Shown: one piece after another, positions 11,701 to 21,330 of the stretch
How positions within the stretch are numbered: position 1 is the first letter of the stretch
Layout of the letters: each line of letters starts with the position of its first letter
Made by a program: the position numbers and the translations under genes
Assembly (NCBI GenBank): GCA_036362985.1
Contig: JAYGXS010000004.1
Span: 5,377,440 to 5,441,439, forward strand
Direction of reading: 5' to 3'
Length of the DNA: 64,000 bases
Source: Ligula intestinalis
Taxonomy: Eukaryota; Platyhelminthes; Cestoda; Diphyllobothriidea; Diphyllobothriidae
Notes under the pieces: generated by a model
Database searches by the model: none
What the model was told of the DNA's origin: nothing
The model's input: the letters and a program-made list of their open reading frames with translations, nothing else

Positions 11701-14700
11701 TACCCTAAATATACTGAACTACATATCTGAGGTCGCTACTCAACAGCCTGATATCACTCAAGTACAAGGCTCAAGGCACTTCCGGGACAAGTATATGCCC
11801 TAACCAGATAGATCGGTGGAACACCCCAGTTCTATGAATATAGTTTGCTGATCGAAGTGAAAATGCGTATCCCCGGACATTAATGAGAAGAAGAGGTGAT
11901 CTCGGGAATAGTGGGTATAAAATCCGGACGTTTCGAAAGCGTACAGGCTTGCATCGTTGGAGGTTGGTGTTTGTACACGCCTCACAGTCTTTTATAGGTG
12001 TTACAACGGCCTTCTTGTTCGCTCTCCGTCTATTGGCGCTAGATCAACTGCGATGGCGGGGCTGGAGATCCGTCATCGTCTTGCTAACTTATAAAGACTG
12101 TAAGGCGTGTAAAAACAACAACCTCTGACGATGCAAGCCTGTACGCTTTCGAAACGGCGGGATATTATACAAATTTTTCCCGTGATTGCCTCTTCTTCTC
12201 ATATATTTGTGTTGTCCGACCAGCTGGTGTTCAGGGTTATGCTTGGCTGATGAAGGCTAATAAGCCCGAAACAGTTCTGTATCAAGTTACCCCCAGATGC
12301 TGTCATACCCCACTTACTGCTATTATGACTTGGCCGGAATCGGCCTGGCAGGCGGTCACCCGTTGGGGACCTCTGACCACCACACGAACTTTGTTTAGTT
12401 TGGAAGTCTATTCGATCGGTGTTCGCACATTCCTGAGTGAATATATATATATATATATATGACGGTGTATAGGAAGGCCACCAATACGCGCCAAATCCTG
12501 AGTTACTACAGCAAGCACCCAACATGCCACAAACGCAGTTGTGTGCGAACGCTATAAAAACGGGCAGAAACACATTGCAGTGAGCCACATGACTGTAAAT
12601 CTGAAATGCATTACCTCCAACGCCTTTTCATGGCCAACGGTTACCCCCGAAACTTTATCGAACAAGGCAGGCAGTCTTGACCGAACCGAAGTCCAACAGC
12701 CGATCAACCAACAGTATGGCGTGCGCTGCCTTACATTGATGGAGTGTCAGAGGCAGTCTCCCGTCTACTGAAACCCCTGGGTGTCGGCATCGCCCACCGA
12801 CCAGAGGCGAGAAAACGACAACTGGTTATGCGCCCGAAGGACCCCCTGCCCCGAGGTGAAACCGCCAACGTCGTTTACCGGATCAAATGCGATTCGTGTG
12901 CGGCCGACTATGTCGGAGAGACGGAGAAGCGACTGCAGATGCGAATGGCAGAACACAACAGGTCAGTAAATAGGATGGACGATCGATCGTTGTTGGCGGA
13001 ACACTGCGCGAATTCCGAACACAAATTCTCCTTCCAGAATGCCGAAATCCTGGATCGAGGAAATGACCGCGTGGTCAGGGAGACAATCGAGGCCTGGCAC
13101 ACGGGGACAACCTCAATCAACCGTTGTGTTATACTTCCCATGGCCTACCAAGCCCTTCGAACGCATCTTAATGAAGAAAAGAGCAAACGAGACCATAGAT
13201 GGAACGCGAATCTGCATACTCGCGAGCTGATGATGGACACACCCATAGCTGAGCCACAACCGGAAGTGGCAATCATCAGCTCAGCCAGTTCATCCGGTCA
13301 GTCTGTGAGTGTGAAACCGGATGGACGCATGAGCGCAAATAGGATTACCGGCCTAGGACGAATTCTTCGATCAAGGATAACTCGGGAGCCGATGGTGGAC
13401 ACACCCATAGCTGAGCCACAACCGGAAGTGGCAATCATCAGCTCAGCCAGCTCATCCGGTCAGCCTGCAAGTGTGAAACCGGATGGACGTAGAGGCATAA
13501 GGAGGATTCCCGGCCTGGGAAGACAGCTCCGGTCAATGACGGCTGCAGAAACGCGAACACCGGAAGTTGACGAGAGACCCCTTGACTGAGGTTATTACGC
13601 TTCACAGGGCGCGATGATTGAACATCCGTCTAACCCCCTCCTCCCCCCTCCTCTGTATTGGTTGAACCCTGTTGACTATGACTGCCAACACCTTTAAATA
13701 CTGTGAGGTGCGGTACAATTACCACCTCTGATGACGGAAGCCTGTACGCTTTTGAAACGTCAGAACGATAAAACAATGGTTCCCGAGATCGCCTTTTCTT
13801 CTCATTTATGTTCGGGACGCGCATCTTCGCTTCTATTAGCAATATATATGCATATACTTATGGAGTTGATCCGACAAAGACAAGGGAGACCGGAATGGCC
13901 ATTTCTGGCTTGTTAGCAGTCATCAGCCAGTCACGAGAACCAAATGTTTATCGTCCTGAAGTTTCGGAATCATACCAGCTTCCATTGTCAAAGGTAACAG
14001 TCACACGAATTGTCACAGTATTTAAGGGTAAAATCAGATAGGCAGGCCGATGGCTGTTGTTGTCATGCGACCGTGGGCTCGTCTCGGCCGGGCTGGCGAT
14101 CATCGTTGTCTGGTCCCGGCGTGTGCTCGCTTTTGTCTTCATTAGTATTGTAGTCAGGCGGCCGTGGGCTCGTCTCGACAGAGGAAGGTGGTGGCGTTGG
14201 GTTAATATCAGCCATTGATCGGGTTTTCATGGTCCGTTGGTTACGTTCACCCGTTGTCCTGCTGTCTTGGCTGCCGCCACCGCCTCCTGCCGAGACGAGC
14301 CCAGGCTACCTGACAACAAGACCAATGCAGACAAACGCGAGCACACGCTGGGACCAGACAACAATGATCGCCAGCCCGGCGGAGACGAGCCCACGGTCGC
14401 ATGACACCTACAGTCATTGGCCTGCCTATCTGATTTTACCCTTAACTACTGTGACAATTCGTGTGACTATTACCTTTGACAATGGAAGCTTGTATGATTC
14501 CGAAACGTCAGGACGATAAGACTTTGGTTCCCGTGATGGCCTTACCTTCTCAATTATGTCCGGGAACACGCATTTTCGCTTCTATTAGCGATATATATGA
14601 TGGAGTGGATCCGACTAAGGTTATACACATGTAAACTGGTGAATGAACTCTCCCTGGTCGGATGCGAGACTTACTCGTCCCATTCTGCCTCGCAAGCAGC

Positions 14701-15013
14701 CGCAAAGCGCCAAGTATTACTAGCGAATGAACATTATCGTCAAAGACATGTCATCAGGGAAATACGGACACAAATATACATGCGCATTTTTTTAAAATTA
14801 CCATATAAATGTGAAGGCCTGATTAGAATTATCGAAAATAATGCGTATTACTAAGATCTAAGGAGACATGTAAACCCGCTTCCTTCACTCATTTACTTTC
14901 AGCTTATTGGAATTCGAAACGCCAAGAGACTCGAAGAGCATACCAGAGACCTCGAAGCCGATCGTGCAATGCTGAAGTGCAATCCAATTAATTGGAGTTG
15001 CACGCTAAAGTAG
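5717..15013 (+). CDS. gene A: charged, probably helical protein, family not recognised (5' end incomplete)
   Basis: Exons I can support are 5717-5981, 6030-6112, 6160-6266 and 14903-15013 (TAG stop). All junctions are GT-AG (GTAAGG, GTAGGC and GTAAGT donors) and codon phase is kept across every one. Introns are 48 bp, 47 bp and 8,636 bp. The roughly 187 residues visible have an aromatic/Pro-rich start (TYPSPVSPSYWQV), then long charged helical stretches rich in E, K and R (for example EVEERKREEKIKD and NAKRLEEHTRDLEADR), ending INWSCTLK. There is no signal peptide, membrane segment or catalytic motif. The look is that of a coiled-coil cytoskeletal or ciliary protein, possibly CCDC81-like, but that is a guess. 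The true start lies upstream and is unresolved. Intron 3 holds many mobile elements. Confidence 0.7.
6350..6500 (+). repeat. SINE-like repeat, copy b
   Basis: A tRNA-like head (AGGGATATGAGGTAGAGTG) has a B-box-like GGGTTCGATTC near 6394. The family body follows (GGCTGATGACGGCCAAC, AGCCAGAAATGGCCATTCC) and ends near GATTTTGCGGATTC. It lies in intron 3 of gene A. Confidence 0.65.
6678..6820 (-). repeat. SINE-like repeat, copy c, with inverted ends
   Basis: This is the family body in reverse orientation relative to copy b (GGAATGGCCATTTCTGGC at about 6705). Its own ends are inverted: ATCCGAAAAAGCAAAGGGAG at about 6679 against CTCCCTTTGCTTTATCGGAT at about 6794. Copies b and c thus face opposite ways about 180 bp apart inside an intron. 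Confidence 0.65.
7173..7246 (-). repeat. tRNA-like pseudogene or SINE head
   Basis: On the minus strand an A-box-like TGGTCTAATGGTAACGACC is followed by an anticodon-arm-like CCCG/CGGG hairpin and a B-box-like GGGCTCAAGTCCC. The acceptor stem does not pair, so I do not call a functional tRNA. Confidence 0.4.
7330..8420 (+). pseudogene. LINE ORF1-like region
   Basis: Frames here read KRPRSPRSS, a Leu-rich stretch near 7420-7500, then QCIVIQGMPESSSETPKNR and VLKAFRIGLKKG, ending FILKHEEQAKLLLNRK (to 8288). This matches the layout of CR1-type ORF1 proteins, which bind the element RNA. After a T-run at about 8296 the frame changes and continues as EYSPAEKEKWRALKIELHRR. A tRNA-like insertion at 7652-7733 interrupts the middle. 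Confidence 0.6.
7652..7733 (-). repeat. tRNA-like sequence inserted in LINE ORF1
   Basis: The minus strand reads TAGTCTAGTGGTGACACC (A-box-like), a GCC/GGC arm and GGGTTCGACTCC (B-box). No clean cloverleaf forms, so it is probably a tRNA pseudogene or SINE head. Confidence 0.45.
8559..9455 (+). CDS. LINE apurinic-like endonuclease domain
   Basis: The 298-codon frame begins just before LRFLYANAQSLLQKMDEL, the N-terminal Asn motif of LINE endonucleases. It continues with DVISFTETWL (metal-binding Glu), RRGGGITVFVK, the TGDFDAPLINWDEL segment, where the usual GDFN is GDFD, and KSDHVMILWEY near the end (SDH catalytic box). The enzyme nicks target DNA for target-primed reverse transcription. The domain looks intact, but the following linker is gone, so it cannot act as part of a full ORF2. 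Confidence 0.85.
   Translation: MLAKLRFLYANAQSLLQKMDELKDCIADLQPDVISFTETWLQADVRDAEIVPGEYRVFRRDRIHRRGGGITVFVKKGIIASERQIGSSHDCEALWLKLKTRGAPTLHFMTVYRLPNQSPEGGETLFGLMRELAQTENVLITGDFDAPLINWDELSVKGFHESFSSRFLKLTGNLSLVQNVRFPTRIKEAQTAICLDLVLSKDPIDTSEIRSIAPLGKSDHVMILWEYASNTNQPRNAEVRLNYLRGNYRNELAAINWYDLLTGSPDADWNSVRDLIGEVMHRKCPLKKVKKRRTGPPG
9495..9606 (+). repeat. tRNA-like direct repeat, copy 1, inside the LINE
   Basis: It contains TAGCTTAGCGGTAGAGC (A box), an AGCCT/AGGCT anticodon-like stem around CCGGCAA, GGGTTCAAATCC (B box) and a nearly pairing acceptor stem (CGTTTG/CAAACG). The join to the anticodon arm has two extra bases, so function as a tRNA is doubtful. It is followed by TCTAGAGTTTTTCACACTTG. 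Confidence 0.55.
9794..9906 (+). repeat. tRNA-like direct repeat, copy 2
   Basis: The same unit as 9495-9606, offset by 299 bp, with a few substitutions (acceptor stem weakened). It ends at the same TTTTTCACACTTGGGTCAAC tail. LINE coding sequence resumes about 15 bases later. Confidence 0.55.
9921..11480 (+). pseudogene. LINE reverse transcriptase, frameshifted
   Basis: Frame 1 (9921-10445) carries PDKIPAKVLQEL, NNYRPVSLTCICCKV and VVYIDFKK (motif A Asp), then shifts near 10385 just after motif A. Frame 2 (10499-11170) carries [20 protein letters not shown] (motif B) and FTDDIRIW (motif C, both Asp retained). A further shift near 11170 leads to YRQIRGDLI and the usual C-terminal EFALKFDDF segment. 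It would copy element RNA at the target nick, but this copy is broken. Confidence 0.85.
11884..12201. repeat. PLE tail foldback
   Basis: Arms 11884-12000 and 12087-12201 are reverse complements with modest divergence around an 86-bp spacer. The outer ends read TGAGAAGAAGAGG and CCTCTTCTTCTCA. Each arm holds a hammerhead-like core: in the right arm CTGACGA at 12125, GAAA at 12151 and GGC in place of GUC. It lies in intron 3 of gene A. Confidence 0.8.
12441..12460. repeat. (TA)n microsatellite at a PLE 5' junction
   Basis: The AT dinucleotide run directly precedes the point where PLE reverse transcriptase thumb sequence begins (TGACGGTGTATAGGAAGG). Confidence 0.8.
12744..13589 (+). CDS. PLE GIY-YIG endonuclease with a duplicated C-terminal module
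   Basis: Domain order is SRLLKPLGVGIAHRPEA (linker), ANVVYRIKC and DYVGETEKRLQMRMAEHNR (the GIY and YIG equivalents, with the catalytic Arg and EH motif), a helical core to about residue 150, then two copies of a 54-residue unit starting DTPIAEPQPEVAIISSASS. The endonuclease nicks target DNA during PLE insertion. The frame is open for 281 codons and the core residues look preserved. The tail repeat is not part of the GIY-YIG fold as I know it and its role is unknown. Confidence 0.85.
   Translation: MSEAVSRLLKPLGVGIAHRPEARKRQLVMRPKDPLPRGETANVVYRIKCDSCAADYVGETEKRLQMRMAEHNRSVNRMDDRSLLAEHCANSEHKFSFQNAEILDRGNDRVVRETIEAWHTGTTSINRCVILPMAYQALRTHLNEEKSKRDHRWNANLHTRELMMDTPIAEPQPEVAIISSASSSGQSVSVKPDGRMSANRITGLGRILRSRITREPMVDTPIAEPQPEVAIISSASSSGQPASVKPDGRRGIRRIPGLGRQLRSMTAAETRTPEVDERPLD
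13221..13544 (+). repeat. 162-bp in-frame tandem duplication
   Basis: Units at 13221-13382 and 13383-13544 are highly similar and keep frame (54 codons each). They encode the C-terminal repeat of the endonuclease. Confidence 0.85.
13724..13766 (+). ncRNA. hammerhead-like motif in PLE tail
   Basis: It has CTGATGA (13728-13734), a helix II formed by GGAAGC and GCTTTT around CTGTAC, GAAA (13754-13757), then CGTC. One extra base sits between the first box and helix II, and helix I is short. PLEs of other eukaryotes are known to carry hammerhead ribozymes in their terminal repeats. Activity of this one is uncertain. Confidence 0.45.
13855..13934 (-). repeat. SINE-like repeat, copy d
   Basis: The reverse-oriented family body (GGGAGACCGGAATGGCC, then TTCTGGCTTGTTAGCAG) abuts the left arm of the foldback at 13935 and appears to truncate its outer tail. 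A matching end fragment (ATGGAGTGGATCCGACTAAG) occurs at 14599. Confidence 0.6.
13935..14531. repeat. PLE tail foldback, ~265-bp arms
   Basis: Arms about 13935-14200 and 14270-14531 are inverted copies separated by about 69 bp. Shared blocks include TATCGTCCTGA, GTCACACGAATTGTCACAGT and GGGCTCGTCTC. The right arm has a weak hammerhead-like core with GAAACGTC and continues to CTTCTCAATTATGTCCGG. It lies in intron 3 of gene A. Confidence 0.8.
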
Positions 15014-15186
15014 AGCCACCCAGCAGGACATATCCGAGATCAGCCCTTCAGGATTGGGTGCCGCAGGACATTTTTTCGCTGAATCCAATCCCCAATTTTC
15101 GCACGCAATGCCTCCTAAATTCGCCAACTTTTTCCCTCTGTGCTCAGACAAGCCACGCGTATTTGTATGAAGTCTGCCCTTCTTTC

Positions 15187-15192
15187 AATAAA
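15187..15192 (+). promoter_or_regulatory. poly(A) signal of gene A
   Basis: AATAAA lies 174 bases after the gene A stop codon (15011-15013). Confidence 0.6.
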
Positions 15193-15356
15193 AATGCGAA
15201 ACAGCTCACGCCTTCTGGTAGGCTTTCAATTCGTTTATATACTTAAAGGAATACCGACGGTGGCGAAAACCAGAAGTCGTAAAAACGGGTAATGAGGGAT
15301 TCGCGTATAAAGACAATGGCTCCATGTGGACCAATTGCATGTTCTCCGTTTTTAGA

Positions 15357-15578
15357 TACCGTACTTTTCGGTATATAAGGTGCAATTAATAGCTTATCAT
15401 TTTCTTAAAGGACCTACAGTGGGCCTTATAACCCAAAGCACCTTGTACGTCGATTATGTCCGGTTAATGACCTCTAAGCTATTTATACAAAAAAAGTTCG
15501 AAAACGAACCATATAGTGCACTTTTTCATGAAATTAAAGATCTTTAAGTGCGCCTTATCGTCCGAAAAATAGAGAAGG
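15357..15578. mobile_element. small terminal-inverted-repeat element (MITE-like)
   Basis: The left end TACCGTACTTTTCGG followed by ATAAGGTGCA is matched in reverse at the right end by GTGCGCCTTATCGTCCGAAA. Together they bound about 220 bp of non-coding DNA, as in a non-autonomous DNA transposon. No clear target-site duplication is visible. Confidence 0.5.
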
Positions 15579-16464
15579 CATTTTTTGCTCGTACAGGTAT
15601 GGAAATCCGAAGACCATTCCAAGTGGGCGAGCCTAAAAATAATTCAAAAACTCATCTCTCAGTTTCTTATCCCAAATGATCGTGTTTTATCATAGTCTGC
15701 ATCCGAAAAACTAAACGCCAACAAAGTCTAGACTGATCTAGCCATACCCAATATCCAGATCGTCTGTATTCTGAGACTGCAATCCGATTGCTCAACCCCA
15801 TTGAAACTTGCTGAATTAACTATACCCGCGATTTGGTTATCCCGTCGATTGAGATCCTAAATGTTAACCGACATGGAAAGGCCATTCCCTCACCTCGTTA
15901 CAAGGTGAGCAGGTTGTGTACTGTAACAAGGTGTGTGTAGAAACCTCCCACGCTAAGAGTCGGCATAATTTAACATGCCTGCTACCAAACCGAATCTACG
16001 TTATTTTGAGTGAACAACATGTCTGCATTGAAACATAACATAAACTGGTAGAATTCTACTTTGCGTCACAGATCAGCACGTGACAGTCCCATCCTTCTGT
16101 AATTCAGGACCGGGTGTTATAAAGAGTATACAGTCTTAGCAGTACAAAGGCAACGAAATATAAATAAAAAATAAGGTTTATAAAAGTAGAAGAAACAGGA
16201 TAATTATTTACATAATCTAATTTTCTCAACAAAAACCGCGCCATAATTAGAATGTGCAGTTATGCAACTATTGGGAAATTAAAAACGAACTAACTAAAAC
16301 TTTAATAAACTAACTGAAAAACGTGAACTAAAGTAAATTAAACTCATTTAGCTAAAAGTAATCTAAAGCTAAAATCAGAATAGTAAAGATAATATTGAAC
16401 TGAAAACTGAATTTCAATGTTAATAAGTCAAGTGAACCAAATAAAAAAAACTAACGCAAAAAAG
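15579..16464. other. unassigned, AT-rich
   Basis: No exon-like frame was found. From about 16270 to 16440 it is a low-complexity tract rich in AACTAAA-type words. A similar tract is at 40925-41030, and the reverse complement at 39830-39945. Confidence 0.4.
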
Positions 16465-16610
16465 TTGCGCATGTAAATTGAAAGTGTGCGCGGTGCTTCA
16501 CACTACGAACTATCGCAATCTCACTCCAGAACGGTAAGTTGGACCTCAGGTAAGTTGACGTAGACGACCTCCTAACTACCACATTTTTCAGGAATATCAC
16601 GAAACGCAAT
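16465..16610 (+). repeat. family D repeat, copy 1 (partial)
   Basis: CATGTAAATTGAAAGTGTGC and AACGGTAAGTTGGACCTCAG are shared with 20950-21090 and, reversed, with 22845-22980. Confidence 0.65.
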
Positions 16611-19329
16611 AAACTATAAAGTAAATGCGAATAAAAATGTCCAGTTATGTTACACCCACTAAACTATTAGTACGTAAGAAAATTTAAATAAATTTTTGTT
16701 CTTAAATGGGGCGCTATTTTTGCGAAAACACTATATTATTTAAACAATTTCTGGGACCCGAAGTAGGATTACACCTGGAAACGAAGTCAAGACTTTATTT
16801 CACTGGGATTGCGAACCAAAACTTAAAAAATGTAGGATAGCTGCCGTGGTGGCTATGGCGACATGTATGATGGGATTCCGGACCAGAATTCCAGTCGCAA
16901 AGGACCCACGACCATATTTCTATGGCCTGTATAATCCAAAGATAACTGCCACTCCTAGTATAATTAAAGGTCACACGCCATGACACCCGCTGGTCCGCAT
17001 ACCGCTCGCATGGTGTCGCCATTTACGGTCGCACGGGGAACTCTGCAACAAGACTAGGGCCCAAACACCGAGGCAGTAGCGGCAGGACCGGTCCACTTAC
17101 TGGACTCGTCATCGCGACCTCCTGCTTCTGGGAGCATTTAAATGTGAGGGCCTTCCGAAGCCCGCCTGAAGGCACCACGTTGACAACCGGTGTTCGTTTG
17201 ATGAGGGCCGTCGAGAGCGGACGGTAAAGCTGTCCCCTCCCCCGAGGGTGTCTATCCGTCGTGCGTTTGTGCTGTCAAATAAATGTCACCATGGGCTGGC
17301 GACTGACGGACATGACACGTCAGTCAGCGTGGGAGAAAACGAACTGTGCTGACTTACCGATGAGGTGGAGGCGTGGCCGAAACGCATTCGGTATGATGGC
17401 TCCCCCCCCCCCAGAACGGTTGAGTGGAGGGGGAGCGGGAGATTGGAAACCGTGATGGCCGCTGGACAAATGTCTCCAAGACCTTTCTATTCCATGTCAA
17501 CGATAAAAATACGATTCACATTTTGAATACGGTTCTGGAGCACTTTGGAGATGCAGGTTAAAGTTGGCTAAATTACCCTATCCTGATACACAAATCCTCA
17601 TACAGTAGCTGTATATTGAGGTTGAAAAGTGCCTTTTACTTCTACAGTGGACAACAAGAACGAGATAAACTCGATCATCGGTACAAGATTCTATTAGCTT
17701 TATCCCAGCAATCAAGTACAAAGGGTAGCTATTAGGTGAGAAAACTGAGGTAACATTCGTGTTTAAAGGCGAGGGCAGGTCCTCAGAAACGTAAACCAAC
17801 TAAATGGAAGCTAGGATTATAATTTTCGGGCTGCTGGAACGCATCTGGAAAAAGCTACCGCTTCGCAGTTGGCGCAATCATTCAAAGATCCGGAACAGGG
17901 AACAGAACAACCTCAACGTGGATGCGTGAGCGAAGGAAACGACTAGAGAAATGATGAAAACCAACCTGAAGAAGGCAAAACGTGCACGCTGCTGAAATGA
18001 ATTACAGAACCGACGAGGAATCTATTTAAAACTTCTGCTTCTCACCCATCAGGAACGCCAATTCTGCAACAACATGCTAAGATTAGTCACGATCTTTGTT
18101 GAAAATTGTTAGTTTGATTGTCGGATGTTCTTCGCAACATTAACCACTTAACCAAAAACTGCTCAGCAATGAAAGTCTCATTGTTCGAGACGGTGGGATC
18201 AAGAGGGAACCCATGAGGACAACCACTAACATTACAGGTACTTCTTCAGTCAAACTCTGAGGGAACATTTTACTTGGTCAACCTCTCCAACTCTTTCAAT
18301 GGCTCCTCGTCAGGGCTACGACAGCAGCAACAAGGTGCAGTGGGTACTAAATTTCAACTGTGGTGGAATAACTTGGTCTCACTCAGGACTGAGAGGGAGG
18401 GAGATAGGCAGCGAAATAGTTCTTTCATAACATGACCTCTAAGACACTGTCACGTGCGTGAGTTTTTAGACCCTCTGAATGGAGTATATGGATCATGGAC
18501 CAAGGTCGCGATGGAGGTAGATGATAGACAAAGGAAATCCACTGTTCGCCAATTTCATGCGTATTTCGTTCTCTAATCTACGTTGTTAAGCGGTAATATC
18601 CGACATGGCCAAGTAGTCGGGATATATGTGCATCGGTCTAAGTGGAGGGTGTGCATAGAGCACCACAATCATCAGGTCGAATGCCAGGTTGAGGTTAAAA
18701 AGGCACAGGTCACCTGTGAGAGGGATTTATTGTATACGGAACTTTCAGTTGCAGTCCCAGGCGGCAGTAGTCACTAGCGAAGCCAGGGTTAGTGTTAACT
18801 GCGTCCAGCCAGGCCTGCGAGAGAAGGAGACAGTGGTGGCAGCTACTTAAGTAGGATTGTGGAGCGGGTTCAAGTGGTTTGCTATTGGTGTACTGGAGCA
18901 ATTGCCCGAGTGGATGTCGCCTGCAAAGGCTGCCTGCCGCGTGGCTGCGGGGTGGCATCTTGAAGTGGCCCTTGAGAAACTGCGACTACTTGGGCACGCT
19001 TGTGCGCACTTGTGTGCCTTCGTGTGTGCGACTGAATATCGGTCAAGTGGTCTTCAGGTCAGAGAGTTGAACAGCCGCTTGCGGAGACGCATGAGACTGA
19101 CTCAGCGAGCAGCATTAATGGCCGTCCGCCACATACGCACTGCACGAGAGATAAAAGGACCAAGAAGGTCCCATTGCGTAGCAATCATTACAGCGTGACC
19201 CCTCCTTACGAGTATGACACAGGTGTCCCGTCATTTGAGCCACCTTCCACGCCACAGTTTTTAGCAGGGCTGGGTAGATTTGAAGGGGGTCCAAGCAGAG
19301 ATTGTACTCAGAGCTCTACAATTCTCAAA
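16611..19329. other. unassigned sequence
   Basis: No recognisable exon, transposon protein or repeat family was found. It includes a C12 homopolymer near 17403-17414. Open frames are short and have no known motifs. Confidence 0.4.
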
Positions 19330-19800
19330 ACCCAGTTCTGTATACGCAGAGAAAGGAGGAAGGAGATTCGACCGCTGGGACTACACCTTTAGTCCCCTGA
19401 AGTTTCGATCCCCGTCGCGGATTCTTCATCAGAGATGTGTGCAGAAAATACTTGCAAAATGGGTGATACATGCACAGGAGGATGCAGCATTTATATAGCA
19501 CAGTCATTACTGTACACATTTGACAAATAATGACATTTAGCAATAATTTCCCTCTTGTGCGTGAACGGCATGTGGGCCGTGACTTGCTGAATTTGCACCA
19601 TGCGTGGTGGAATTAGCTGTGATGGTTGCTCGGCCATCTGGTTCCCCGGTGTTAGCATAAGAAAACGCCGTGGCCGGTCTTTTGCCGTGTTGAAACATTG
19701 CGAGTCTCGCCGCCTCCGTGTTAGCTGGTGATGGAATCTTCTTCTTCTTCTTCTTCTTCTCAATTACCCACAGGGACTTGCATGCTCGCTTGTATTGGAA
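19330..19800. repeat. PLE tail pair with (TTC)n expansion
   Basis: A minus-oriented tail at 19330-19480 has a hammerhead-like core (reverse of CTGATGA, GAATCC and GATCGAAAC). A plus-oriented tail end at 19738-19800 has TTC repeats running into CTCAATTACCC and GCTCGCTTGTATTGG. Tails again point outward. Confidence 0.6.
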
Positions 19801-20146
19801 AGGAAAAGAAGAGTCAATAAGGTGGTGGTCTGAAGCCCGGACGCGCGGCAAGCCCTGAGCCCGAGCGTTTGCCCGCCAGCGTGATGCGGACGTGAGTGAA
19901 TAATTGTCATGTGAGAGAGTCAGCTGGTGATTGAGTGATAGCAGATGGTGGGCATCTGTGATTGGCTGTCATGGCAGCTAAGGGGGGCATAGACACCAGA
20001 GGCGGAAGTCGCTGCAGATTAAAGAGGAGATAAGTGCGTTGATTTGCTATAAGAGTCAGCCTCAATCTCTCTTTTTCTTCCCATGCACCAGTGCCCTGTT
20101 CGAGTGGACTGCTGCTGGGGCTGGGCTCGTGGCCTTCTCGAGAAGC

Positions 20147-20550
20147 TGTTAAGGCTACTAAGAGTTAAGCCTAATGGCTGCGATCTTCCAAGACCGGTTC
20201 CCTAGGAGAGGAGGGAGAAGTATTGGGAAGGCCAGAGTAGTAGGAAGAATGTATTATTTACAGAATGAACTGGCGAATAGTTAGGACGAAGTCTTGACTG
20301 TCGGAGTGTACGTCTAGCCGCGACGCTGGCTAGGTCCGGAGTGATGTCCAGCGGCAGCCACGGCCTTGAGGTCTGTCCAGACGGATTGAAGCCAGTCTAC
20401 AAATGCGGGCATCTCATTGGACGGATGGAGGTCAAGATAGGAAGACCAAGCGCGCTCACTTGCGCCTGGCCCCAAAGGCACGCCGTCAATAGCAGTGGGG
20501 CGCGATAAGTCAGCAATCACGGGTTTCCACAATGGCGCTAACGCCCACTA
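20147..20550 (+). repeat. LTR-like repeat, family E copy 1
   Basis: It starts TGTTAAGGCTA and shares blocks with 48775-49200 (through TGGCGCTAACG) and with the reverse strand at 38390-38570 (GGCCAGAGTAGTAGGAA). Solo LTR is the likeliest nature; boundaries are approximate. Confidence 0.5.
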
Positions 20551-20837
20551 CCGTCTTGCCGGTTTAGATCGAGGATCTTGACGTTCGCTGATGAAGGTTC
20601 ACCGATGGCTAACGGAACTTTCTTGACCCGTTCTGCCTTGGGGCTCAGCTTCGAGCCCTGCCATCAGCCGCTAAACGCGTAGTAGTTTAAGCAGATGAAC
20701 ATTGCCAGATATAGAGCCACAAATAGTCATTGCTGTCTCCCTTGTCTTTGCTGGAAATTTGGAGAAAAGTAGCTTATGTAGGCCCACTCATATACCCCAT
20801 ACTCCCAGCATTTTGTCCTGCAAACACGGTGGTTATC

Positions 20838-21330
20838 GAATTTTGGGGGGTGGGGAAAAAGGATAGGCAGAGACGGAAATTTTTAGAAGTAAGTGTAAAG
20901 TGAAAAAAAATGTAGTCGAAGTTGTTCCCAACGGCTGCTGGTAGTAAGTTGCTCCGCATGTAAATTGAAGGGGTGCGCGGCGCTTCGCACCGCGGAATAT
21001 ACTAATCTAACTCTAGAACGGTAAGTTGGACCTCAGGTAAGTTAAAGTGGATGACTTTCCAACGATCATTTATATTTTTCAGGAATTTCAAGAAATCTGC
21101 ATTTTGATAATTGCGTTTTTGCGCAACAAGTTAACCGACAATACAGATAAGGAAAATATACAGCTATAAACCAACAACACTTCTAAATACAGTTTAAAAA
21201 GTGCGTTTAGCATTTATTCAAGTATATTCCACTGCGTGTCCTAATTCCTCATCCAAAAATCCATATAAGCACCGTTTTCGTAGGAAAACATGCAGGGATT
21301 AAGGATTAATGATTGGGCCTAGATTAGTTA
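20838..21330 (+). repeat. family D repeat, copy 2
   Basis: It contains the GTGTAAAGTGAAAAAAAATG, GCATGTAAATTGAAGG and AACGGTAAGTTGGACCTCAG blocks and ends near CGTAGGAAAACATGCAGGGA. It is inverted relative to 22615-23090. Confidence 0.65.

Larger units (their letters stand above)
12462..13840 (+). mobile_element. 5'-truncated Penelope-like element
   Basis: It begins in the last part of the reverse transcriptase region (VYRKATNTRQILSYYSKHP), passes the linker (MHYLQRLFMANGYPRNFIE, frame-broken), the GIY-YIG endonuclease (12744-13589) and a 3' tail with a TTTAAATAC box (13693), a hammerhead-like motif (13724-13766) and CTTCTCATTTATG. Only the 3' part of a PLE is present. Confidence 0.85.
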
